From Streptomyces sp. YIM 121038 (GTDB taxonomy: Bacteria > Actinomycetota > Actinomycetes > Streptomycetales > Streptomycetaceae), in the NCBI RefSeq assembly GCF_006088715.1, contig NZ_CP030771.1:1860001-1924000 (forward strand): a stretch of 64,000 nucleotides of DNA. Direction: 5' to 3'. The notes beneath the pieces were generated by a model that had not been told where the DNA came from, did not search any database, and was given only the letters and a program-made list of their open reading frames with translations. This document shows positions 16,950 to 28,825 of this stretch, piece after piece. The stretch's first letter is position 1; every line of letters begins with the position of its first letter. Both the position numbers and the translations under genes were made by a program.

Positions 16950-16968
16950 TCCGCAGAGGAGCCTGGCC

Positions 16969-20678
<3,710 letters not shown>

Positions 20679-20733
20679 CGGTCCGCGCCGTCCCCGAGCC
20701 TGCCCGCACCGTCGCCGTCCCCCTGGAGACCGC

Positions 20734-21912
20734 ATGTCCCGCACCACCCCCACGTACGACGTGATCGTGATCGGCCTGGGCGGCATGGGCAGCGCCGCCG
20801 CCCACCACCTGTCCGCGCGCGGGGCCCGCGTCCTCGGCCTGGAGAGGTTCGGCCCCGTGCACCAGCGCGGGTCCAGCCACGGCGGCTCCCGCGTCACGCG
20901 CCAGTCGTACTTCGAGGACCCCGCGTACGTACCGCTGCTCCTTCGCGCGTACGAGCTGTACGAGCAGGTGGAGCGGGACACCGGGCGCGAGATCGCGATC
21001 CTGTGCGGCGGTGTGATGGTCGGCCGTCCCGACGGGCGGGTCGTCTCCGGGGCGCGGCTGTCCGCCGAGACCTGGGGCCTGCCGCACGAGATGCTCGACG
21101 CCCGCGAGATCCGCCGCCGCTTCCCGACGCTCACGCCCCGGGCCGACGAGGTGGCGCTCTTCGAGCGGCGCGCGGGGCTGCTGCGGCCGGAGAACACCGT
21201 CGCCGCGCACCTCCAGCTCGCCACCCGGCAGGGCGCCGAGCTGCGCTTCGAGGAGCCGGTCGTCCGGTGGGAGCCGTACGGGGGCGGCGTCCGCGTGCAC
21301 ACGCCCGAGGACACGTACACCGCGGGCCAGTTGGTGATCTGCCCCGGTGCGTGGGCGCCCGACCTGCTCGCGGACCTGGGGGTGCCGTTCACGATCGAGC
21401 GGCAGATCATGTACTGGTTCCAGCCGACCGGCGGCGTCGGGCCCTTCCTGCCCGCACACCATCCGATCTACGTGTGGGAGGACCCGGAGGGCGTCCAGGT
21501 GTACGGCTTCCCGGCGATCGACGGCCCCGAACTCGGCGCGAAGGTCGCCTTCTTCCGCAAGGGCGACGCCTGCACGCCCGAGACCATCGACCGCACGGTC
21601 CACCCGCACGAGGCCGCCGCGATGGCCGACCACATGTCCCGCCAGATCCCCCTGCTTCCCGGGCGCCTGCTCAAGGCCGCGACCTGCATGTACACGACGA
21701 CACCCGACGAGCACTTCGTCATCGCCCGGCACCCCGCCCACCCGGAGTCGGTGACGGTCGCCTGCGGCTTCTCCGGGCACGGTTTCAAGTTCGTGCCGGT
21801 GGTCGGCGAGATCCTCGCCGACCTGGCGCTCGACGGCGCCACCGCGCACCCCGTCGACCTGTTCGACCCGCGCCGGATCACCGGCCCGCTGCCCGCCGCG
21901 GCGCCCGCTTAG
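20734..21912 (+). CDS. Sarcosine-oxidase/N-methyltryptophan-oxidase-like flavoprotein
   Basis: Monomeric amine oxidase of 392 residues. The N-terminal Rossmann fold [19 protein letters not shown] binds FAD, and C318 in [14 protein letters not shown] aligns with the Cys that carries covalent FAD in monomeric sarcosine oxidases; HGGSRVTR near residue 50 also fits this family. The expected reaction is sarcosine + O2 to glycine + formaldehyde + H2O2. It is the third enzyme gene of the plus-strand operon, 55 bp after the dimethylglycine-oxidase-like gene, with GGAG before the ATG. It may alternatively act on another secondary amine, since SolA relatives vary in substrate. Confidence 0.92.
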   Translation: MSRTTPTYDVIVIGLGGMGSAAAHHLSARGARVLGLERFGPVHQRGSSHGGSRVTRQSYFEDPAYVPLLLRAYELYEQVERDTGREIAILCGGVMVGRPDGRVVSGARLSAETWGLPHEMLDAREIRRRFPTLTPRADEVALFERRAGLLRPENTVAAHLQLATRQGAELRFEEPVVRWEPYGGGVRVHTPEDTYTAGQLVICPGAWAPDLLADLGVPFTIERQIMYWFQPTGGVGPFLPAHHPIYVWEDPEGVQVYGFPAIDGPELGAKVAFFRKGDACTPETIDRTVHPHEAAAMADHMSRQIPLLPGRLLKAATCMYTTTPDEHFVIARHPAHPESVTVACGFSGHGFKFVPVVGEILADLALDGATAHPVDLFDPRRITGPLPAAAPA

Positions 21913-21922
21913 GAGGACCGAC

Positions 21923-23038
21923 GTGACGACCCAGGTGTCCAGGAGCCTCATCGCGACCCTGCCCGGCCGCTCGTACACCGACCCCGAGGTGTTCGCGCGC
22001 GAGCAGGAGCGCGTCTTCGAGGCGCTGTGGGTGTGCGCCGTACGCGCCGCCGACCTCGACAGGCCCGGCGCGTACCGCACCGTCCAGGTCGGCCGCGAGA
22101 GCGTCCTGGTCACCCGTGCCCGCGACGGCGGACTGCGCGCCTTCCTCAACGTCTGCCGCCACCGGGGCGCCCGGCTGTGCGCCGACGACGCGGGCGAGGT
22201 GCGGCGCGGACTGCGGTGCCCGTACCACGCCTGGACGTACGACCTGGACGGACGGCTCGTCGCGGCGCCGAACCTCACCGGGATGCCCGACGTCGACCGG
22301 ACCGCGTACGGCCTGGTGACGGTGGCGCTGCGGGAGTGGCTCGGCTACGCCTGGGTGTGTCTGGCCGACGAGCCGCCGTCCTTCGAGGAGACCGTGGTCG
22401 GCGACGTCACCGCGCGCCTGGGCGACCCGGCGGCCGTCGAGCGCTACCGCCCCCAGGACCTGGCCCTCGGGCGCCGGGTGCGCTACGACGTGCGCGCCAA
22501 CTGGAAGCTGATCGTCGAGAACTTCATGGAGTGCTACCACTGCGCGACCATCCACCCCGAACTGACCGACGTCCTGCCGGAGTTCACGGACGGCTTCGCC
22601 GCGCAGTACTACGTCGGGCACGGCGCGGCCTTCGGCGACGAGGTGCGCGGCTTCACCGTCGACGGCAGCGCGGGCTTCGGGCGCCTCCCGGGGGTCGCCG
22701 ACGAGCAGGACCGCCGCTACTACGCGATCACCGTCAGGCCGACGGCGTTCGTGAACCTCGTACCGGACCACGTGATCCTGCACCGCATGGTCCCGCTGGC
22801 CGCGGACCGCACGGTCGTCGAGTGCGACTGGCTGTACGCACCCGACGTCGTGGCCCGCGGGGCCGATCTGTCGAAGTCCGTGGAGCTCTTCCACCGGGTC
22901 AACGAGCAGGACTTCGCGGCGTGCGAGCGGACCCAGCCCGCGATGAGCTCCCGCGCCTACCGGCACGGCGGGGTGCTCGTGCCGACCGAGCACCACATCG
23001 GGGAGTTCCACGCCTGGGTGACCCGACGGCTCGCCTGA
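21923..23038 (+). CDS. Rieske non-haem iron oxygenase, alpha subunit (glycine-betaine-demethylase-like)
   Basis: A 371-residue terminal oxygenase. The Rieske cluster ligands are C78-x-H80 (VCRHRGARLC) and C99-x2-H102 (RCPYHAW). The mononuclear iron site lies in NFMECYHCATIHPEL at about 199-213 with the two His residues of the facial triad. It resembles quaternary-amine demethylases such as glycine betaine or carnitine monooxygenases rather than aromatic dioxygenases, because the neighbours oxidise dimethylglycine and sarcosine. It is last in the operon; GTG start 10 bp after the previous stop with AGGAGG upstream. Electrons would come from the ferredoxin and reductase encoded at 13.2-14.9 kb. 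No beta subunit is present. Confidence 0.9.
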   Translation: MTTQVSRSLIATLPGRSYTDPEVFAREQERVFEALWVCAVRAADLDRPGAYRTVQVGRESVLVTRARDGGLRAFLNVCRHRGARLCADDAGEVRRGLRCPYHAWTYDLDGRLVAAPNLTGMPDVDRTAYGLVTVALREWLGYAWVCLADEPPSFEETVVGDVTARLGDPAAVERYRPQDLALGRRVRYDVRANWKLIVENFMECYHCATIHPELTDVLPEFTDGFAAQYYVGHGAAFGDEVRGFTVDGSAGFGRLPGVADEQDRRYYAITVRPTAFVNLVPDHVILHRMVPLAADRTVVECDWLYAPDVVARGADLSKSVELFHRVNEQDFAACERTQPAMSSRAYRHGGVLVPTEHHIGEFHAWVTRRLA

Positions 23039-23084
23039 GCGCCGTGCGCCCCCGAAGCCCGGGAGGCCGCCGCTCCGCGCGCCC

Positions 23085-26000
23085 TCAGGTCGTGACGGGC
23101 CGCTTGTACATCCGCGTCGCCGTGATCTCCCCGTGCACGGTCTCCTCGGCCGGGGCCTGCTGCTCCTGCGGCAGACCGGGGCGCAGATGCTCCTCGACGC
23201 TGATGTACTTCAGGCCCGCCCGCAGGTCCGCGTCGTTGCGCAAGCGGATGACCAGCGGGAACTCGGCGAGGGCGGTCGTGTCGAACAGCCCCGTGGTGTA
23301 CAGCAGCTGCACGCCCAGGGCGTCCGACACGGCCCGCTGGAGCTCCAGGAGGTACGTGGCGTTGGCGCGGCCGATGGGGTTGTCGAGGAACAGCGTGCCC
23401 GCGTGGCGGTGCTTGTCGCGGCCCCGGTCGTTCGACCGCAGGGCGGCCATCGTGCAGTACAGGGCGATGGCGGCGGTGAGCAGCTGGCCGCCGGAGAACA
23501 CGTCGCCCATCTGGCCGACGGGGACGCGCTCGGCGCGCAGCACCGCGTCGGGCTTGAGGATCTCCACGGCGATGCCGCGCGGCTCCAGGGCGGCCTGAAC
23601 TCCCCTGAGCAGCAGGGACATTCCGTCCCTTCGCAGGTCGGAGTTCTTCTTCACGGCCGCGCGCGTGGCCTCGTCGATGACCACGCCGAGGCGCTCCACC
23701 AGGGTGGCCTGGTCGGGCTCCTCGAAGCGGATGCGCAGGAACTCCTGACCGGACCACTCGCCGAGGCCTTCGGGGAGCCGGGACAGGCGCTGGGCGGACC
23801 TGAGGGTGGCGAGGGCCGACTCGACGAGTCCGCGCAGCCGGTCGACGATGCTGTCGCGGTTGCGCTCCAGCTGCTCCAGCTCGTCGGTGAGGACGCGCAG
23901 GCGGGGCGCGAAGGCGTCCGCCCACTTCTTGGCGTGCTCGGGCAGCGCCGCGGCGGGCAGCTCGCGGATCTGCTGGCGGGCGGGGGTGCGGACCTGTTCG
24001 TAGCGGGTGGAGTTGGCGTGCCGGACCAGGACGTCGGCGGCCTCCCGGACGGCCGTCTCGGCGGCGGACAGGTCGGCGGCGCAGCCGCGCAGCGAGCGGC
24101 GGGCCTCGGCGGCGGCCTGGCGGGCCTCCTCCAGGGTGCCGGGGTGGGGCTCGGGCTGCTCCTCCGCGTCCGCGTCGGGGTGCTCGCGCAGCAGGTCGCG
24201 CAGGAGCGCGGCCGTCTCGTCGAAGCCTCCGGCCGCGTCCTCGGTGGCGCGGTGGGTGCGCAGGAGCGCGGCGTGCGCCTCCTTGGCCCGGGTCAGGGCC
24301 GCGCTGTGGGCGGCCAGTTCGCCCGTGGCCGTACGCAGCAGCGCCTGGGCCTGCTCGGCGTCGGCGGGCACCAGGTCGGCGGGCAGCTCGGTGTGCGCGT
24401 CGCCGTCCTCGGGCGCGTGCCGCTCGGCCTCGCCGCGCAGCCGGCCGAGCTGCTCGCTGGCGGCGGACGCACGGGACTCGATGAGCTGGACCTGCGCCTC
24501 CGCGCGCGCGGCGGCGGCCTGCCGGGAGGGGCCGTCGGCGCCGTCGGTGCCTTCGAGGAGCTGGGCGGCGCGGGTGCGCACCTTGTTGCTGAGCCGGTCG
24601 AGCTCGGCGAGGGCGGCGGACTCGTCGCTCTCGGCGCGGGCCTGCTCGGCGCGCAGGTCGGCGCCGACTCCGACCTTCTCGTACAGCTGCGAGGCCGCGC
24701 GGTAGGCCTCGCGCAGCGCGGGCAGCGAGGTCTTGGGGGCGTCCTCGTCGAGGGCGATGTCCTCGGGGGCGCCGGCGATCTCGGCGCGCTCGGCGCGCAG
24801 CGCGCGGGCGGTGCGACGGGCGTCGTCGGCGGCGCGCTGCGCGGCACGGCGGTCCTCGTCGGCGGCGCGGGCACGGTCGAGGCAGGCCTGGGCGCGGGCC
24901 TCGGACTCCACGGCCTCGTCGGCCAGTTCGCGCAGCTTCGTCTGCCAGCCGGTGCGCTCGCGCAGCCGGAACGCGAGGCCCGCGAGCGCGTCTGCGGCGC
25001 GGCGGGCCCGCTGGGCGGCCTCCTGCCGCTCGTCGCGCACGCGTGCGGCGTCGCCCGCGACCTCGTCGGCCTCGGCGCGGGCGGTACGGGCCTCGGCGAG
25101 CTCGGCCTCCGCCTCCTCGGCGAAGGAGCGGGCCGCGCGCGCGGCGGCGGCCAGCTCGGCGAGGCGCCCGGCCGGGCAGCCGGAGCGCCAGGACGCGAGC
25201 CGGGCGGCCAGCTCACGGTCCTTGGCCAGGCGCTGGGCGAGGACGCGGATCTCGTCGTCGCGCCGGGTGGCGCGGGCGCGCAGGGCCTGCCGCTCCTCGT
25301 CGGCGGCGTGCTCGTCGTGCATGGCCGGGTTCGGCGGTACGAGGAAGACGTCGCCGTCGGCTTCCGCGTCGGCCGCGGGGGCCGGGGCGAGGAGGGCGGC
25401 GGCGGTGCCGACGGCGACCGTCGAGCGCGGCAGCAGGGCGGCACCGGAGAGCGCCTCGCGGGCCCGTACGTGCGTGTCGGGGTCGGTGATGATGACGCCG
25501 TCGACGAGCTCGGGCCGGGCCGCGAGCACGCGCGCGTGGTCGGTGGGGTCGACGGCCTGGGCCAGATAGCGCCAGCCGGGCAGCGCGGGGATGCCGTGCT
25601 CGCCGAGGAACTCGACGGTGGCCAGGACGTCGGGCCCCGGCGGCAGCAGTCCGCCGTCGCCGAGCGCGCCGAGGATGCGGGAGTCGTCGGCGGCGGCGGT
25701 GCGCAGCTCGAACAGCTGCCGCTCGGCGGCGGCCACCCCGTCCTCCAGGAGGACGCGCAGGTCGTCGGCGCTGTGGTCGAGGTGCTCGGCGGTGAGGGCC
25801 TCGTCGGCGCGGCCTTCGTGGTCTGCGGGCGCCTCGCCCTCGGGCGTGCCGCCGGTGGCGTCGTCGGCGGCCGCGCGGCGCGGCTGCGGCACCCCGGCGC
25901 CGGGCGCGCTCCCGGTGCCGGGCAGGCCGAGGAGTTCCGCGAGCCGCTCGTCGCGCGCGAGGGACTCGGCGGTCCGCCGCTCCCCGTCGTACGCCTGCTC

Positions 26001-27761
26001 GGCGGCCGTCGCGGCGTCGGCGGCGCGGGCCGCCGTCAGCTCGGCGCGGGCCTCCGCGGCGGCGGCCTCCTTGGCGTGCTCGGCGGCCCTGCTCGCGGCC
26101 TCGCGGGCGGTGTCCCAGGCGGCGACCGCGGACTTCTCGGCGTCGCTCGCGGCGAGGGCGGCGCGCGCCGGGTCGGCGTCGGGCTCGCTGTCGTCGAGCC
26201 AGCCCGCGCGGACGGCCTCCGCGGTCTCCTGCTCGACCTCGGCCAGGCGTTGGCGCAGGTGGCCGGTCTCGCTGCGGGCGCGCTGCGCCTCGGTCGCGGC
26301 GGCGGTGGCGTCGCGGTGGGCGGCCTCGCCGGTCTCCTGGAGGACGGCGGAGCGCTCCTCCTCCTCGTTCGCGTGCGCCTCGGCGCCCTCGGCCGCCGTG
26401 TGCAGCGCCCGTACGAGGTCGGCGGCGGCCTTGGCGCGGGCGGCGAGCGCGGGGGCCGCGTCCCGCTCGGCCTCGCGGATGGCGGCGGCCACGCGCGCGG
26501 AGCGGTCGGCGGCCGCCCGGTGGCGCAGGACGGCCTCGGCGGCCTGCCACGCCGCGTGCAGGGTGCGGGCGTCGGCCAGCTCGCGGCGCTGGGCGGTGGC
26601 GGCCTTCTCGGCGACGGTGAGCGCCAAGGAGGCGTGGCGGTAGGCCAGTTCGGCGGAGATGAGCGCGGAGCGCTCGCGGGCCTGCTCGGCCGAGGTGACG
26701 GTGTGCGCGGCGGCCGTGACCTGCTCGGCGAGGTCGGCGGCGCGGCCGCGCTCCTCGACGCCGCGGGCGGACAGGCGCCGGGCGAGGGTGCGGGTGCGCC
26801 GCTCGGCGCCCGCGTGCACGTCACGCGCGCGGGCCCGGGTCTCGGCGGCCTCGACGATGCGGCCGAGCAGGTCGACGGAGCCCGCGGTGAAGTCCCGCTC
26901 GGCGATCAGCTCGGCGCGGCGGCCCAGCTTGTTGCCGAAGCCGTGGACGAGGTCGGCGAGGCCGTCCGTGTCGCGCGTGTCCGTGACGGCGCGCAGCAGC
27001 AGGTCGGTGAAGTCGGAGTCCTTCTTGACGGCGAACAGGCCCGCGGCCTCGCCCTCGTCGGCGTTCATCTCGCGCTGGTAGCGGAAGAGTTCGGGGTCGA
27101 GGCCCAGGTCGCCGAGGTGTTCGTTCCACCGGTCGTGGATCTCTTCCCAGTGCACTTCGAGGTGCGGGTACGCCTTGCCCGCCTCCGTCAGGGCGTCCCG
27201 GAAGCCCTTCATGGTGCGGCGGCGGCCCTGCGCGCCGGACGCGCCCTCCGCGGCGGCCCTGACGGCGGTGGACTCGGCGACGGGCAGCGAGTCCAGGCTC
27301 ATGCCGGGGCCCGGCCGGAAGGAGTACCAGGCCTCGGCGAACTTCCGCGGGTCGTTCGAGACCTGGCGGCCGCGCCACTCACTGACCTTGCCGACGACGA
27401 CGCACTCGCCGGTCAGCGTGTGCTGCCACTCCAGGGCGACGTGGCCGCAGTCGTCGGCCAGCAGGAACTTGCGCAGGACGCCGGAGCTGGCGCCGCCCAG
27501 GGTGTTGCGGTGGCCCGGCAGCATCACCGAGAAGATCAGCTTGAGCAGGACCGACTTGCCGCCGCCGTTCTCCAGGAAGAGCACGCCCGCGGGCGCGGGC
27601 CTGCGCGGCGGGCCGACCGGCTCCTCCTCGAAGAACTCCGCCTGCGCGGGCGCGGGGTCGGGCACCACCTCGCCGACTCCGCGCAGGTCGAGGACGGTGT
27701 CGGCGTAGCGGGCACCGGCAGGTCCGATGGAGTAGAGGCGGACCCGGGACAGCTCGTACAT
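23085..27761 (-). CDS. Large SMC/MukB/JetC-like coiled-coil ATPase
   Basis: A 1558-residue protein built like an SMC ATPase. The N-terminal head contains a Walker A motif LFLENGGGKSVLL (NGGGKS at about 65-70). Long Ala/Arg/Glu-rich segments, predicted coiled coil, run at about 280-640 and 830-1330, and a globular region at about 660-820 (ILGALGDGG to FLVPPNPAMHDE) sits where a hinge belongs. The C-terminal head has the ABC signature FSGGQ (SGGQ at about 1423-1426) and Walker B TLFLDNPIG (D1460). The residue after the Walker B Asp, normally the catalytic Glu of SMC ATPases, is Asn, somewhat like the DTPLGR form of DndD proteins. It is the last gene of a three-gene unit and convergent with the Rieske oxygenase gene. 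Likely roles are chromosome organisation or plasmid/phage restriction; no JetD nuclease or TOPRIM gene follows. Confidence 0.85.
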   Translation of the reverse strand: MYELSRVRLYSIGPAGARYADTVLDLRGVGEVVPDPAPAQAEFFEEEPVGPPRRPAPAGVLFLENGGGKSVLLKLIFSVMLPGHRNTLGGASSGVLRKFLLADDCGHVALEWQHTLTGECVVVGKVSEWRGRQVSNDPRKFAEAWYSFRPGPGMSLDSLPVAESTAVRAAAEGASGAQGRRRTMKGFRDALTEAGKAYPHLEVHWEEIHDRWNEHLGDLGLDPELFRYQREMNADEGEAAGLFAVKKDSDFTDLLLRAVTDTRDTDGLADLVHGFGNKLGRRAELIAERDFTAGSVDLLGRIVEAAETRARARDVHAGAERRTRTLARRLSARGVEERGRAADLAEQVTAAAHTVTSAEQARERSALISAELAYRHASLALTVAEKAATAQRRELADARTLHAAWQAAEAVLRHRAAADRSARVAAAIREAERDAAPALAARAKAAADLVRALHTAAEGAEAHANEEEERSAVLQETGEAAHRDATAAATEAQRARSETGHLRQRLAEVEQETAEAVRAGWLDDSEPDADPARAALAASDAEKSAVAAWDTAREAASRAAEHAKEAAAAEARAELTAARAADAATAAEQAYDGERRTAESLARDERLAELLGLPGTGSAPGAGVPQPRRAAADDATGGTPEGEAPADHEGRADEALTAEHLDHSADDLRVLLEDGVAAAERQLFELRTAAADDSRILGALGDGGLLPPGPDVLATVEFLGEHGIPALPGWRYLAQAVDPTDHARVLAARPELVDGVIITDPDTHVRAREALSGAALLPRSTVAVGTAAALLAPAPAADAEADGDVFLVPPNPAMHDEHAADEERQALRARATRRDDEIRVLAQRLAKDRELAARLASWRSGCPAGRLAELAAAARAARSFAEEAEAELAEARTARAEADEVAGDAARVRDERQEAAQRARRAADALAGLAFRLRERTGWQTKLRELADEAVESEARAQACLDRARAADEDRRAAQRAADDARRTARALRAERAEIAGAPEDIALDEDAPKTSLPALREAYRAASQLYEKVGVGADLRAEQARAESDESAALAELDRLSNKVRTRAAQLLEGTDGADGPSRQAAAARAEAQVQLIESRASAASEQLGRLRGEAERHAPEDGDAHTELPADLVPADAEQAQALLRTATGELAAHSAALTRAKEAHAALLRTHRATEDAAGGFDETAALLRDLLREHPDADAEEQPEPHPGTLEEARQAAAEARRSLRGCAADLSAAETAVREAADVLVRHANSTRYEQVRTPARQQIRELPAAALPEHAKKWADAFAPRLRVLTDELEQLERNRDSIVDRLRGLVESALATLRSAQRLSRLPEGLGEWSGQEFLRIRFEEPDQATLVERLGVVIDEATRAAVKKNSDLRRDGMSLLLRGVQAALEPRGIAVEILKPDAVLRAERVPVGQMGDVFSGGQLLTAAIALYCTMAALRSNDRGRDKHRHAGTLFLDNPIGRANATYLLELQRAVSDALGVQLLYTTGLFDTTALAEFPLVIRLRNDADLRAGLKYISVEEHLRPGLPQEQQAPAEETVHGEITATRMYKRPVTT

Positions 27762-27855
27762 GGCGGCGGACTCTCGTCGTAAGTCGTCGGTCGGTGACTC
27801 GTGCGGAACGGCGGGGCGGTGGGGGCGGTCCCCGGTGGTGGGGCCCGCCCGGGGG

Positions 27856-28749
27856 TCAGGCGTGGAACGGCAGGCCCGCGTCGGCCACCAGCTCCAGGTC
27901 GTCGGTGTCGTCGGGGGGCAGGAGCGTCGCGGAGCCGTCGGTGACCGGGACGACGCCGAGCTCCAGGAGCTCGGCCATGGCGGCGCTGCCCGCCATGTCG
28001 CGTACCTGGAGCTGGTAGCGCGCGGTCGTGCGGTAGGTCCCGCCGGAGTCGTCGCCGGTGCGCTGGAGGAAGCCGGAGTCGGTGAGGAACGCGGCGGCCT
28101 TGCCGACGATGCCAGTGGTCGAACCGGCCAGTCTGCGCGCGTCCTTGGTGGCTCCGGTGGAGCTGCGCCGGGCCCAGACGCGCCAGGCGGCCTCCAGGCC
28201 GGGGGCGTTGGTCGCCGGGTCGGTGTTCTCGCCCTGCTCCTCGGCGCGCTCCTCCAGGCGGCGGCAGGCCTGGCGGACGAACGCGTCGACCCCGTTGACC
28301 GTGACGCGGCCGATGTAGCCGTCGTCGGCGAGGTCCTCGGGGCGCGGGAAGGCCATGGCGGCGACGGCGAGGTGGGCGAGGCCGTGCAGGAAGCGGTCGG
28401 TGGAGTCGGCGGCGGCGCGGCGCGCGTAGTCGCCCATGCGCACGGCGAACACGGAGTCCTCGGCGGCGGTGACCGCCATCCCCGCGCGCGGGGACACCTC
28501 CAGGACGACGAGGCCGAGCCCGGTGGCGACGGCGTCGGCGAGGCGCGCGAAGGGGGGGTCCTCGCGGTAGCGGCGCAGCAGTTCGCCGTACTCCTGGTCG
28601 CGGGCGGGCTGGAGCTTGGGCTGGAGCCCGAAGGCGACGAGCCGGGCGGCGTCGGCGGCGTCGGCCGGGGTGACGGCGGGCGTGGCGGCCGGGGCCGGGG
28701 CGGAGTCCGGCTCGCCCCACGCGGCGTGCTCTGCGGGGTGGTCGGTCAC
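27856..28749 (-). CDS. Partner protein of the SMC-like ATPase (MukE/JetB-like position)
   Basis: A 297-residue protein with no family I can name with certainty. After an Ala/Pro-rich leader (1-35), it is mainly helical with short strands and has the look of tandem winged-helix modules (KAAAFLTDSGFLQRTGDDSG followed by YRTTARYQLQVRDMAG at about 215-255). In MukBEF and Wadjet operons the middle gene encodes a small winged-helix KITE subunit of this size that bridges kleisin and SMC, and gene order here is the same (kleisin-like, this gene, SMC). The start is GTG at 28749 with AAGGAG 8 bases upstream; it lies 76 bp after its upstream neighbour and 94 bp before the ATPase gene. Its function is inferred from position only. 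Confidence 0.7.
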   Translation of the reverse strand: MTDHPAEHAAWGEPDSAPAPAATPAVTPADAADAARLVAFGLQPKLQPARDQEYGELLRRYREDPPFARLADAVATGLGLVVLEVSPRAGMAVTAAEDSVFAVRMGDYARRAAADSTDRFLHGLAHLAVAAMAFPRPEDLADDGYIGRVTVNGVDAFVRQACRRLEERAEEQGENTDPATNAPGLEAAWRVWARRSSTGATKDARRLAGSTTGIVGKAAAFLTDSGFLQRTGDDSGGTYRTTARYQLQVRDMAGSAAMAELLELGVVPVTDGSATLLPPDDTDDLELVADAGLPFHA

Positions 28750-28825
28750 GGCTGCGGCTCCTTGCTGCGGTGGGTCGGTCGTACGTCTCCTGGGGCGCCC
28801 GGGGCGGTGCCGCGGGCCCGGGGCG

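Larger units (their letters stand above)
16460..16968. other. Intergenic region between iclR and the mycothiol dehydrogenase gene
   Basis: No gene supported. Its first 230 bases contain degenerate copies of GGAGGCCNGCCAGCCCC (16497-16680) and a run of 8 C then 10 G (16571-16588), which can fold into a G/C hairpin and may end iclR transcription. The last 110 bases hold three or four GCAAC motifs and a candidate -35 TTGATG at 16863-16868: this is the promoter of the catabolic operon. Confidence 0.6.

Noticed and set aside
23039..23084. A hidden JetD-like nuclease gene after the SMC-like ATPase
   Set aside because: Only 46 bp separate the two convergent genes, and no TOPRIM-like protein is encoded elsewhere in the window.
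23133..27782. A 1549-codon open frame on the plus strand opposite the SMC-like gene
   Set aside because: It is a shadow of the opposite gene: the translation is Gly/Arg/Leu/Val-rich without domains, while the minus strand has clear Walker A, signature and Walker B motifs.
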